Of a stretch of DNA of 64,000 nt, positions 38,101 to 49,190 are shown one piece after another. Numbering within the stretch: position 1 is the first letter of the stretch; each line of letters begins with the position of its first letter. The stretch comes from Monomorium pharaonis (Eukaryota; Arthropoda; Insecta; Hymenoptera; Formicidae): positions 17,355,046 through 17,419,045 of the forward strand of contig NC_050469.1 of the NCBI RefSeq assembly GCF_013373865.1, written 5' to 3'. The notes beneath the pieces were generated by a model that worked only from the letters and a program-made list of their open reading frames with translations, was not told the DNA's origin and ran no database searches. The position numbers and the translations under genes were made by a program.

Positions 38101-41100
38101 AAGAAATAAAGCCTCTATAAAAAGTGCAAAAGCATATATTTGTTACATATGTGCAAAGGCCTCACTATGCAAAACAAGTTGATTTTTATTGTAAAGCAGG
38201 ATTGATAAAGTGTGTTGCTCACGAGCTTTCCTCTTTTTCTCTTTCTTCTACCTTATTCGAATGAAAGAGAGAAAGAATTACTCGCGAGCAACATTTCGTC
38301 AGACCTATTGTAAAGTTATGTACATATATACAATAACGTTGATACTTATTAAAATGATAAAAAATCTTACCTTGAATACCGTAAAATGATCTCTGCTATC
38401 TGCTTCCAATGACTGCGTATAATTTTAATGGAAGGGGGGTATTTTCAAGGTAAGATGTACATACAGGTTAGCAATGCAGTCTTTCAAAATCTGAATGTCA
38501 CATACTTCAAACGCAAATATTCGAAAGTCACAGAAATATGTGACTTCTTTCCGCGAATGCACTGCACAAGACGTAAATCACGTAGTTACGTATTATAAAT
38601 TACGTATTACACAATATAACCTGAGTCAGGTATAAATATCAACGGCCGCCTCGTGGCGTCATGATATTAGACCTGTTCTTTTTAGCTGCACTGATGCACT
38701 GGTGCAACAAGTTAAAGTGAGACAAATATATTTTTTCTCATTCTAACTTGTTACACCAGTGCAGCAGTGCAGCGAAAAAGAACAGACCAATTGTACCTTA
38801 TGGCTTTCGTTTTCGGTACGAACTACGAACACGTGCGTCCCGGCTGCACGTGACGTGCAGTCAATGATTGGGCGCACGGTATTGGTAGCCGGCAGGCAAT
38901 ATCGTTCTCGATTCTCGGTGCCTGGCGAATGTGATTTTCTCTGCTTTCGCGTGCTCGGTAATTTCGACGTCCTTAGTCCTGATATCATTTCTTGAGCTGT
39001 GTATTCGCGTTCGGTTCTCTTGCCTGCATAGCATTAATCGATTCTCGCGTCGTTTAAATCTGAGCGATTTCTCGTGTTCGATTTCTGCCCAAACCGGCAT
39101 TTTCGTGTTCACGCGACGTGTGTGTGTTGACCGTCCACATTGCGTGGGCCGAAACATGTATGCGTACGTGCGGATTCCGCCAACAAAAAATGTCCACGAG
39201 TTTCGGAAAGTTGTGCCGGTGAAAGATATTAAAAGGTTCAATTCACAAAATCCACTTAATCCGCGACAATTGTATAAAATTAAGCACAATGGAGATATCA
39301 TCGTAGGTCACGTTCTACGTACTGCAAGTAAGTAAAAAAATTATATTGTCTTATATATTTAAATTTTTTATTGTACCAGATTATCAAAAATTTCCTGAAA
39401 AAATTCCTTTAAAAAAACATTTAATGCAACAGATTTTTTATATAAATTTATTGTTAAATATTTTTATTATTAATTTATTATCATTATTTGTAGATACCAA
39501 GAGCGAATTGGAAGCAATGGTGGCAGGAAAAAGGATGAATGTCCCACCGTCACAACATCTACTGTCACCATCTGACAGCTTTAGCACTGATATTGAAAAC
39601 TCACCAAAGTCTGCTAAGGTACGTTAATATACTAAGAAACAATAGCCTTGTTCGTTTTGTCTATTCTGGGTCTACTCGGAGCAAACCCAAGCAGACCAAT
39701 GCATACTTTAATAGGTTGGCGTCATCGGAATCAATTAGAGTGCGTTGATCTGCTTGGGTTTGCTCCGAGTAGACCCAGGACAGACAAAACGAACAAGGCT
39801 AATGACTCTACAGTAAATTTATTATGTTTTTTTTATAGAGGAAAGGTGAAAATTTAGAACATATAAAACAACATAGGCTAAAGCAATTAAAAGAACGTCA
39901 GGCTTTGTGTGCAATTAATGCACAGTCTGTTGAAGAATACCAGGTATGAAAATTTGACACAAATTTTTATAAACTTGATATAAAGTGATTTATGGAATTA
40001 TGACAAACACATTATTAAATAGGAACATAGCACTTGCCGCAACAGCAGCTCGCCGACTTCCAATATTGAAATAGAAGATTTAAAACATACTATAAACGCA
40101 TATAAAGCCCAATGTGATTTTTTAAAAGACAGTCTCCAGAGAAAAGAAAAAATAATTGCGGAAAAGGAGGAATGGATTGTTAAACAAAAAGATATGGAAG
40201 TAACTATTGCGGCATTACAGAAAGAAGTACAAACATTACGCCGATTGAATATTGAATTGCAGGAAGCTGCAATCTTAAAAGGAAAAGAAATCCAAAGTTC
40301 GTATATATAGATATATATATGTTTAATATACACAACATAGCAGCTATATTGTATAATATGAAATAATAATACAATTATTATTATGTAATTGATCACTTTT
40401 TTACAGATTTCAATGAAGGCAACAATTTAAATGTGGTTACAGGAAACAACCTAACAGTGTTAAATAAACATCCGGCAGTTGGTTATATAACGCCTGATAA
40501 TAAAAGCGTAAGTGATTTCAATGTTTGCAAGATTAATTTACAGATATTTCTCTACTTACAACAGGATTACGTTCGTAATACTTTGTTTGTAAATCGAATT
40601 TATTTGTAAGTTGAATGAATAGCATTTATATTTTATGTAGTTTATATGATAAATGAAACTTTATTTAAGCAAAATAATTATAACTAAAAACGATTACAGA
40701 TCTATTTAGAAAATAACGAAACAAAATGTTTTTCTAAATTATTTTTAATACATTTAATTATTATTATAAAATTAATATTTAGCTTAAACACAGATTAATT
40801 TCACCAAGTGATTAAAAAATAAGATTTTTTTCTTAAAAATAAAACTTAATATAACATTTAATATTATAAAAATAATATTTAATTTAAATCATTGATTAAC
40901 GAGTGTTTTGTTAGATTAATTATAATTAATCTACTTGTTTATTTTTAGTCAATAGCATACCGGTTGTACATAAATCCGAAAATTTATAAATTGAGATAGT
41001 CACAAGTAGAGGGATATCTGTACTTATCTTCAAGTTTTCCAAATTTCCTGAATATTTTCTAAAATTTATAACATTCGCGTGGGAAAACACTTTTTAAAAT

Positions 41101-44100
41101 TTATTTCATATATTTATTATTGTACATTTAGTCATTCGTAACTTCCATGTAAAAAATTATTTTTTAATTTTCTTTTTAATAAATATTTATATATTTAACA
41201 ACATCAAATAGTAATTAAACAGATATGAAAAAATGTCTTTAAGTTTGCGTTATTATAAATTGAATTTTTATTTATAACTATAATATTTATTTGTTTTGAC
41301 CATTTTTATGTAATATACAATAATAAATTACAATAGTCTTTTTCAGATATATGTTACGCAAATTATTGAAAAAATTTTAATAAGTTAAATTTAAATTTTC
41401 AATGTAAAAATAAATTATTAATTAAAAATATAGATTAAAAAAAACATCAACTGATTGGATAGTTTTGCAAACAGTACCACAGAATTTTACATAATGAAGC
41501 AAACTAATATTTATAAAAGATTGTTATCTAAACAATTTTAACTTTTGTTATTGCTCCCCGCAATAATAACCTTTGGAAATCTGCCCAAGTTTTTTATTAC
41601 AATATTTTCTTTATATGTCATATCTACGAATGTAATATAACAATTAAATCTTGCAGATTCATCTTGGATATGGCGAATACTTGCCCAAAACTGCATATGT
41701 TGCAGCTGCTTGCGATTGCAGAAGGCCTGCAATTTTTGTTCGGCAAATCGCGATTTGTCTGTTTTCTTTGGAGACGCTTTTAAACAGCACTGTAACAGGC
41801 AAAGGAAGTAACCGAAATAGAAATTCTAAAAAGCCGGAAAATGCCTTAGATTGCAACAAAATTTTAGCGATTAAAGGTAATCATGTGTAATATGTAATTT
41901 CGTATTATCTCATCAATGATTTCTTTCTCTTTTATTATTGTTTTTCTTTGTATAATCGCTTTTCTTATTATTAGACGACGAATAAAATATATCATAAAAC
42001 AGTCAACCCTTAACATTTTTTACAACCACAACGATATTGAGATTTTAATTTTTTGCTGAAATTGCAACCGGTGGTGTACAAAGTAATCATATTTATATCT
42101 ACGAAGATAAATTTAATTCTCTTTAACATTAGAAACTATATTAATGCTTTTAAATATATGTATCTAATTATATTTGCGATAATAGAAGAAAACACTGGTC
42201 TAAACATTTTTGCTGGAAACATTTGTTTTAGAGCAAAGGCTGCAACTCAAATAAATGAAAACAAAGTTTTCTAATTTTATTGTTGCATATTTTGCATTAT
42301 TTTACAATTTATTTAGAAATTTTGTTTGTTAAAGTCGCTATTAGTCTTCAAAATAACATGTCATTGTTTAAGGGTAACATAAGACATGTTATTTGAAGAC
42401 CAATAACAATTTTAACAAACAATTAAAATTTCTCATGTAATTTACAAAATATTGCAAAATACACAATAAAATTAGTAAACATTTGTAATATGTACCTACG
42501 TTTTATTTTTTGCAAAAGTTAGAGTTGAATTGAGTTGAGTTGCAGCTTTAGTTGTGTTGACGAGGCCCTTTGTTCTAAAACGAATGTCTTCAACAAAATT
42601 AAAAAACATTCAGTGTATCTTTTATTTTTGACAAATTGTAATGGAGCAAACATTTGAAAGCACCAATTTCTAATTAATATTCAAGAGAATTAAAATTATT
42701 TCCACAGATAAATATGGATACTTTGTATAATACCGATTGTAACTTTAATAAAACATTGAAATTTCAATATTATTGTAAAAAAAGTAAAGGGCTGATTGTT
42801 TAAGAGTAAATTTTATTCTTTGCCTAACAATACAATAACATTTTATTTTCTAATTCTCTTTGATAATATACTATTAAGTACTCTTCTTTTCTTTAGCTAT
42901 ATACTATCATTATTTAACGGTTGAAAAACAAATTCCACCAGCAGAGGCGGACAAATTGGTGGAAAAAACTAGAAATATTTTAGCTAAATTTATATCTTCC
43001 TTAAAAGATTGTAAGCAATTTTGTTTCAAAATGCGACTATTACAGTTACAACTTCTTTATTGAGATGTTTTTGTACCGACATATTTATAATATAAACATT
43101 TTTCAGCGCATACATGTACTACAGAAAAAGAAACTCATGCAATGGATGAGGTTCTCAATTCAGAAGAAGAATTGGACATCGAACAAAACATTGAGCAAAA
43201 TGTTGAATCGAATATTCAACGGGACACTGATGAATCGAACATCGACTCGTTAAGAATGGAAGAAGCTGCACAAGTGCCTAATGAGGAGACATCTACATCG
43301 AATGAAAATGACAACGATCCGGACTTTGCTGTCCTTATCCCAGCCGAGTCATCAGACAGTGGTGGGTACAAATAAATATAATACTTATTTTTCGAAACCA
43401 CTTATACTTATCACAATTTCTTTTTTCCAGATTCTGATTAAACCGTGAAGGTTTTGGGACATTTTAGTGTCAAGAGTCAAGATTATATTTATATCTATTA
43501 TAAATATTAAGTGTTTTTATTTAACATTTTATTTTTACATTTTTTATTTTTACAAGTATCTTTTGTTTAACTTTATCTGATTTTTTATGTTTTGTTTGAT
43601 TATAATTTTTAATCGAAAGTTTTTTATTAATACTTTATGTTAGATACTTGATTATTAATATTAATGTTATTTTTTGTTTTTTTATAAATTTTAATTGGTA
43701 TTTTTATTTGTAATATTAATAAAAGTTATAGTAACAATTATATGTATGGTAAATAAAAAGTATAGTAATTATATAGTAAATAAAAAAACGTTTATCTATA
43801 ACCATTGAAATTTATTATCCTTTCCTATTTTCATAAAATTGTGTGTGTGTGTGTGAGTGAGTTTGGTCATTACGGGATTCATTGGAATTTAAAACAATAA
43901 TTTTCTAAACCATCTAATGCCATACAATTCCATAACCTCTACGGATTCCATAGGATTGAATGGGATTGAAAATTTCTTTTTTGGATTCCATGGGATTAGA
44001 TCATCTCATTTCGAATCCCATCTAATTCCATCTAATTCCGTCAAAAAAGGAATTCAAAGGTATTAAAAATTTTTAATACCTTTGAATCCTTTTTCGTTTG

Positions 44101-47041
44101 CTGGGAGAGGTACTGCCAATACAGAATATAACATTAAAAATCAGAAAAGGTGAACGAGTATTATTTAATCCAAAGTCCTTAACGGACTTCGATAGAATAA
44201 AATTTTATACCGTTCACACCACACACGGCAGCAAGGACGAGAGAGAACACAAGTGGTATGCCCACATCGGCTTGCTTGCTGGTAAGTAATATTATCTTTT
44301 AACTTTATATGAATCATTGTTTCCCGGGAAGCCTATAAAACCACAACCTAAAAATAATGATAAATTGTGCAAAAATGATTATATCTACTCAGCTACATTG
44401 AAAAAATAATTACTAAATTTAAATAAATATGTATAATAAATTTTTTAAATTATAGAAACTATTATCTTATTTAAAATAAATATTATTTTATTTTTACAAA
44501 ACGTCTGCATGGTACTATTTGAAAAAATATTTATTTCAATTTAGTTTTTACTTTTTATTTTACAGAAACTCGAGAGGCATTGGAAAGTGCTATGGATATG
44601 AAAAGAATAAGCTGGCCCAATGTATTGAATGAAGATCAATCAGAACCGAACAGTACTGATACTGATAATGTTGTGTTAGAAGGAGGTAATCTAACTGTCA
44701 CCAGCAATCGTGATTTAAATGTAAGTATAATTTTTGCAAATATAAGACAATGCTGTATCAAGTTTTTTTTCTTTTAGAAAAATAAAAAAATGACAAAAAA
44801 ACAAGCTACCGATGCAATCCATGCCCAATTATTAGCATCGAGGAATCTGTATCAAAGTTGTACAACTCGTGCACCAGTCACTGCAGATGACGATATTACA
44901 CGTTTGCTGCGAGAAAATGCAGAATTAAAATCTGCATTGCAAGCAGAAAAGGAGAAAAGTATATCATCAGGAGAAGTGAGGGAGGATCAGAACATTGTTT
45001 TTGCAGAATGTTTGCAAAGAATTGAAGCTGCAGTAGGAAAAATGCAAGACCAATTTCAAAAGCAATTGGAGGCGAACATGGAGAAATTAACGGAATTAGA
45101 AAAAAAAATAGAAAACTTGATGAGTAAGTTCTCACAACCTTATTCACAATATGTGGAACATTGGTTGAACAGTTTACCAGAAAATGAAAATATTGAATAT
45201 ATACCATGTTAATATTATGTTCTTATGTCTTTAAGCAATTAACGCACAATAACTGTCTTATATCTCATGTGTTAGTGTCAATATCAAAGATGACAAAAAA
45301 GGCAAAAAATAAATTGTACATTAAAAATAAAACACAGTACAGTAAAATGAATGTAATTATTACTACTAATAGTTTTATAAATATTTGCATATATAACTAT
45401 AATAAATATATGTAACAATTAATTTATAAATATTTGCGTACTTAACTATAATAAATATGTAACAATTAATTTATAAATATTAGTATAGTATTTAACTATA
45501 AATATGTAACAATAATTTCATACTTTAAAATATATGAATATAAACAAATATGAACATAGTTTCTATAACTTCTTGTACCGAATGATATAAATTTAGCTGA
45601 ATGTTTATAAGTTTAATAATCATAACATATAATTTTAATAATTATAACAAAACTATTTACATAATTTTATTTTAATTTAATATAATAAAAATTTGATCAA
45701 AATTTACTTTACAACAAGTATAAACATATTATATAACATAGTATATATTAATATTTTTTATAAATACAAAGTTTGAGTACTGGTTGTGATATTTCCCTGA
45801 AAGGGTGTGACAACTGTTAAAATTATAATGTATGACGCAAAAAACGATACATGATTGCCTCAGACATCGAAAGTAACAGGGCTGGGAAAAGTTGATGTGA
45901 ACAACGCAATTCATTTCAACATGTAAAGGTTGTACAATATAATGCTCCATATGTTAATTATATATCAAATAACATTCTATATAGGAATGCAGCCATCGTT
46001 AGTATCTTCTGTTACTTCAGTTTCCAGCAGTGGTGTTTCATCAGAGGAAAAGGTGAGTAAATTGCCACTTCGTGATGAGGTTAAAGGAGTTCGTCTGTGA
46101 CAAACTTTTGATTTGCTTCTTATTCATCTAATTATTCTAATTTTATTAACTAATTTTATTAACACTGATGCGTTCTTTCCAACTAGGTACCTCTTGGACA
46201 TGGAATTTTCTGCTCCAAAGCTGCTTACAATAAGTTAATAAATATAGAAAACAATCACGCTGACTGGGCATATGCTCTGCTCAAAGAAGTCTTTGGAGAG
46301 AAAGCACATCGTATGAGGGTGCGAGTTAGCAGCAAATATACTGAGAACGAGAAGTTTTCTGAAAACTTCCTCATGGTGGCCAAGTGTAAGTGAGTGTTTG
46401 ACATAGAATATTTAAAATCAAACGATAATTTTAAAGTATAATAAATAGTTTTTTGTTTTTACAGTCTTGCACCGCAATTGGCTTTCGAATCAAAAAATTC
46501 GGGATAACAGTGGGCAGATGCATTCAAAATACTCACCTGCAGAAGTAGAAAAATACGTAAATGCACTCCCTGCTTATCTTGCGGATCGGGCTTATGATAT
46601 GCAAGGTCCTCGAGGCGCCAGCGTGAGAAATGCCACTGAGCGCAAGCAAAATGGATCCACCACGAAACGAAGTTATAAAAAAAGAGGATAGCCACTGTCA
46701 TTGGAGCAATTATCGCAGCCATCGCTACACCATGACCCGATCTCATTAGAGTCGTCATCATTGCAGCAGTCCCAAGATGTCGAAAATGTACAGCAACAAC
46801 TACCGCAGTCATCACACCACGATCCGATTTTATCAGACCTATTATTACAATCCCAAGACGTAAAAAATTTACAAACTTATTTTATTCCGCCACCAACATC
46901 AGTTGTAGAATCAACGGAATTTCAACATATTGAGTATGTATATTAAATTTGAATATAATATTGTTAAATATATTATTAAATTGTCCTTAACATTTTTCTT
47001 TTGTTTTCAGGACTACTGCAACTACGTTCATAAATCTTTGA
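32152..47041 (+). CDS. BEN-domain coiled-coil gene of the outer element, split by insertion
   Basis: Proposed coding segments are 32152-32215 and 44108-44281 (one exon split by the inner element), 44566-44720, 44778-45123, 45985-46052, 46187-46385 and 46465-46691. All junctions are GT-AG and in phase; the sum is 1233 nt (410 residues). Order: an N-terminal module (GWYALVKYKSG, LPIQNITLKI, FNPKSLTDFDRIKFYTV) shared with the inner gene, a coiled coil (about residues 132-246), then a BEN-like DNA-binding domain starting VPLGHGIFCSKAAYNK. A TAG at 46689-46691 ends the frame, but it stays open to 46933 and joins 47011-47041 in phase to a second stop, so the original protein was probably about 90 residues longer. 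A further 5' exon is possible (acceptor-like TTTACAG at 32131-32137). Confidence 0.7.
32216..32780. repeat. Subterminal repeats, left end of inner element
   Basis: Five units with GAATACCATTGAATGCCAA start near 32402, 32484, 32555, 32626 and 32708, spaced 71 or 82 bp. They are interspersed with GAATTCCAT motifs. The right end (43870-44105) carries GGATTCCATGGGATT motifs of the same kind in inverse orientation. Confidence 0.8.
33348..37825 (-). CDS. Tnp2-like transposase of the inner element, intact
   Basis: Exon 1 is 37825-37699 (MERKRYKLWLQRNFNK...) and exon 2 is 35779-33348; donor GTTTAA and acceptor CCTCGTAG join in phase to give RTGITDCEPSC, 852 residues in all. The frame opening upstream at 35921 is intron, not the true start. 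Order: acidic region (residues 100-140), zinc-like CTNC/CEFC (about 217-242), NTDGAPLFHKSK with the first acidic residue near 321, MDSVAR (near 411) with GCSYC (430-433), and LDCMH (near 498). These match the EnSpm/CACTA Transposase_21 family, which cuts and joins the element's ends in the nucleus. The family homology to the outer copy is clear across the whole length. No stop or frameshift is visible. Confidence 0.85.
38212..38293. repeat. Short foldback in the shared promoter region
   Basis: GTTGCTC and GAGCAAC bound an inverted repeat with TTTCTCTTTCTT against GAAAGAGAGAAAGAA. It is a possible small MITE lying between the inner transposase and the inner BEN gene. Confidence 0.5.
38669..38788. 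mobile_element. Foldback MITE upstream of the inner BEN gene
   Basis: Arms of about 55 bp are inverted, from ACCTGTTCTTTTTAGCTGCA to its inverse at 38788, and continue through CACTGGTGCAACAAGTTA. It has no coding content. It lies in the region between the two divergent genes of the inner element. Confidence 0.7.
39156..43441 (+). CDS. BEN-domain coiled-coil gene of the inner element, intact
   Basis: Nine exons: 39156-39327, 39494-39618, 39839-39943, 40023-40296, 40407-40507, 41657-41876, 42897-43010, 43107-43361 and 43431-43441. All have GT-AG borders and matching phases; the sum is 1377 nt (458 residues). Residues 1-57 (MYAYVRIPPTKN... LNPRQLYKIK) match the N-terminus of the outer BEN gene. 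Residues 135-226 form a coiled coil (EEWIVKQKDMEVTIAALQKE). Residues 260-370 are a BEN domain: IHLGYGEYLPKTAYVAA, FVRQIAICLF, TVTGKGSNRN and an IPPAEADKLVEKTRNILAKF helix. The tail is acidic and ends SSDSDSD. BEN domains bind DNA and mediate protein contacts in chromatin. In this position it may help the transposase recognise the ends (inference). Start chosen by homology to the outer copy. Confidence 0.8.
39645..39799. mobile_element. Foldback MITE in intron 2 of the inner BEN gene
   Basis: TA lies on both sides (39643-39644 and 39800-39801). The arms run from GCCTTGTTCGTTTTGTC and CTGGGTCTACTCGGAGCAAA to their inverses. It is the third level of nesting in this locus: MITE in inner element in outer element. 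Confidence 0.8.
43870..44105. repeat. Subterminal repeats, right end of inner element
   Basis: Repeated GGATTCCATAGGATTGAATG and AATCCCATCTAATTCCATC motifs lead to the terminal inverted repeat. A short palindrome (GGTATTAAAAATTTTTAATACC, about 44059-44080) lies just inside the end. Confidence 0.7.
46692..47041 (+). pseudogene. C-terminal remainder of the outer BEN gene beyond the TAG
   Basis: After the TAG at 46689-46691 the same frame stays open for 80 codons (glutamine/serine-rich with repeats of SLLLQSQDV type), then a GTATGT donor at 46934 and a TTGTTTTCAG acceptor lead in phase to a ten-residue last exon and stop at 47041. That the frame, the splice sites and the phase all continue argues that the TAG is a later mutation. 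Confidence 0.5.
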
Positions 47042-47606
47042 TATAAGATATTATAACATAAGATTATAACATAGTGAGTAACTTAATTTTTTTTATAATA
47101 AATGATATTTTTTAATATAATAATTGTATTTATTGGACGTTCACAAATCCATAGCAAACACTCCTTACACCGTTAATTTGAATAACAACAGTTCACGATC
47201 GTGAAATGCTTAACGGGTGAGATTACTGTAACGGCAAATCCATTAATTCTTAAAAAATTTAATAACAAAGTTATCCGTTTAACAAAATACATTGTTTAGA
47301 AAAGTGTTATTTTGAAAAAAACGAATTTTTCTTACTTACTGCTAATCTGACATCTTTGCTTTGTATATTGGACCCTCTACTTCAAATCCATCTCTTCTAT
47401 ATGCAGCTGCTCACAAATCTACGAGCAATCTGATCCTCTTCAGACTCATCTCGCACGATGATCTTCTGTTGCGACGCACAAAATTCGCTCCCCGACTGAG
47501 ATTTTTGCACAAAGTAACTGCGGTCGGCTCAATTATAATATTAATTGTTTGTATCATTAATAAAATGCTTGTATAACTTTTATTGAAAATACTAGCTAGA
47601 ATATAG

Positions 47607-47890
47607 TTTTGCACAGCGTTTACATGAGCGTTTGCGGGAGTTTGTTGAACGTTTACAAACGGTTAGTAAAGTGTTTGTAAAGCGAAATATATATACATAT
47701 ATATATCATTTTGTATCGTTAATAAAATGCTTGTGGAATCTTTATTAAAAATACTGAAATATATGCAATTTTTACCGTTGCGGTATCGGTGAATATTGTT
47801 TTTGGCGCAAAGGACCAAGTAAGATTATTTAGATTTTCGTTATAACAAAATGTATATTTGTATACATGTATATACACATTTATACATTAT

Positions 47891-47943
<53 letters not shown>

Positions 47944-48116
47944 GTATATATGTATATATGTATACAATACATTTTATATTAAAACAAAGTTTGAATAATC
48001 CTATTTGGTCCTTTACTCCAAAAACCAATATTCAGCGGTACTGCAACGGTAAAAATTGCATATATTCCAGTCAGTATTTTTAATAAAGATCTCGCAAGCA
48101 TTTTATTAACGATACG

Positions 48117-48174
<58 letters not shown>

Positions 48175-48258
48175 ATTTTCGCTTCATAAACGCTTTACTG
48201 ATCGTTTGTAAACGTTCAACAAACTTCCGCAAACGCTCATGTAAACGTTGTGCAAACT
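47607..48258. repeat. Inverted repeat with AT-rich core near the right end of the outer element
   Basis: Arms of about 300 bp are inverted, from TTTTGCACAGCGTTTACATG to its diverged inverse at 48258, meeting in an (AT)n run near 47900-47935. A further (TA)n run lies at 48121-48167. The outer parts of the arms contain the same AAACGCT motifs as the element ends. Confidence 0.75.
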
Positions 48259-48715
48259 CTCAAAAGACATCTTCCAAACGCTGAAGCGATGTGATTTCCG
48301 CTTTTTAAACTTTTTACTGACCGTTTGTAAATGCTCAACAAACTTCCGTAAACGCTCATGTAAACGCCGTGCAAACTCTCAAAAAACATTTTTCAAATGC
48401 TTTACTGGCCGTTTTCAAACGTTCAACAAACTCCCGTCAACGCTGTGCAAATTCTCAAAAAACGCTTTCAAACGCTTTTCAAAAGCTTTACTGGCCGTTT
48501 TCAAACGCTCAACAAACTCCCGTCAACGCTGTGCAAATGCTGTGAAAATGCTGTACAAACTTTCAAAACACTTAACACAAACGTCTTTTAAACGCTAAAA
48601 CGTTGCAATTTCTGCTTTTTAAACGTTTTACTGACCGTTTCTAAACGTACAACAAACTCCCACAAACGCTCATGTAAACGCTTAACAAACGCTTATGAAA
48701 CTTCCTATTTTTGCC
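48180..48715. repeat. Subterminal AAACGCT repeats, right end of outer element
   Basis: Units of 70-90 bp with TTTACTGACCGTTT, CAACAAACTCCCGTCAACGCT and GTGCAAACTCTCAAAA are repeated about six times up to the terminal inverted repeat. They mirror the AAACGCT motifs of the left end but are not the same array. Open frames here are by-products of the repeats. Confidence 0.85.
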
Positions 48716-48751
48716 AGGGTAAGAATGTATTAATTTTCTTTCAATCAAAAG

Positions 48752-49190
48752 TATGCGCATTTATGGCCACAAGACCATGTTCAGTCGCAACATTTCATCG
48801 GTATGACAGATTTCATAACCTGTCAAATAGTGAACTTTAACGATTAATATCTTCTCTCGCGGGGCAAAGCGACACTTTTTCTGCCAAATTCGTGTTCTAC
48901 ATACCAAAATATATAAAATAGTAATATTACAGCCAAATCGGTGAGAAAGCCCCTCTCCTCGATAATTACCCAAAAAAGATAGGTTATGATGAGAGAGAAG
49001 ACATGATACCGATTCGCCGGTGTCAAATATCTGTTTCACTCGCACTCGAGCGAGAGACGGCATATGATCGAGTGCGTATGAAACGCATATTAGACACCGG
49101 CGAATCGGTATCACGTCTTGTCTCTCATCATAATCTATCTTTCTTGAGAGTACGGCGTTGGTGAAGAATACATCATCGGACATTATTCCT
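48752..49190 (-). pseudogene. Inverted partial copy of the 25-kb two-exon gene
   Basis: On the minus strand this matches 25046-25325: IMSDDVFFTNAVLSRK, the intron, and GYEICHTDEMLRLNMVLWP, then a stop (TAA) where the 25-kb copy continues. An acceptor-like TTCTTGCAG precedes the first exon, suggesting a preceding intron that the other copy lacks. A foldback MITE is inserted at the exon-intron border. It lies directly beyond the right end of the 21-kb element. Confidence 0.65.
48975..49142. mobile_element. Foldback MITE with AAAGATAG ends
   Basis: Inverted arms run from AAAGATAGGTTATGATGAGA to its inverse and include GATACCGATTCGCCGGTGTC. The comparison with the uninterrupted copy at 25090-25120 shows the insertion lies at the splice donor of the first exon. 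Confidence 0.85.

Larger units (their letters stand above)
32216..44105. mobile_element. Inner EnSpm/CACTA-like element, apparently complete
   Basis: The ends CCCAGCAAACGAAAAAAGAT (left) and CCCAGCAAACGAAAAAGGAT (inverse of right) match almost perfectly. AG lies on both sides (32214-32215 and 44106-44107). The element is 11.9 kb. It holds subterminal arrays of GAATACCATTGAATGCC, a minus-strand transposase (37825-33348) and a plus-strand BEN-domain gene (39156-43441). Both genes appear intact. It inserted into the BEN gene of the outer element, so it is the younger of the two. Its ends and repeats are unrelated to those of the outer element apart from the leading CCC. Confidence 0.85.
27622..48719. 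mobile_element. Outer giant EnSpm/CACTA-like element carrying transposase and BEN gene
   Basis: The left end (A)CCCTGACGAAAATAAGACG and the inverse of the right end (A)CCCTGGCAAAAATAGGAAG match at about 17 of 20 positions, flanked by TA (27620-27621 and 48720-48721). Both ends are filled with AAACGCT/AACGTTT repeats. Between them lie a minus-strand Tnp2-like transposase (31676-28530) and a plus-strand BEN-domain gene (32152-47041), transcribed away from a shared 5' region. A second EnSpm-like element (32216-44105) is inserted in the BEN gene; without it the element is about 9.2 kb. Short target duplications, a Transposase_21-type enzyme and dense subterminal repeats place it in or near EnSpm/CACTA. 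Confidence 0.8.

Noticed and set aside
38931..39155. N-terminal extension of the inner BEN gene to the ATG at 38931
   Set aside because: The outer homologue begins near the equivalent of 39156, and the extra residues have no counterpart.
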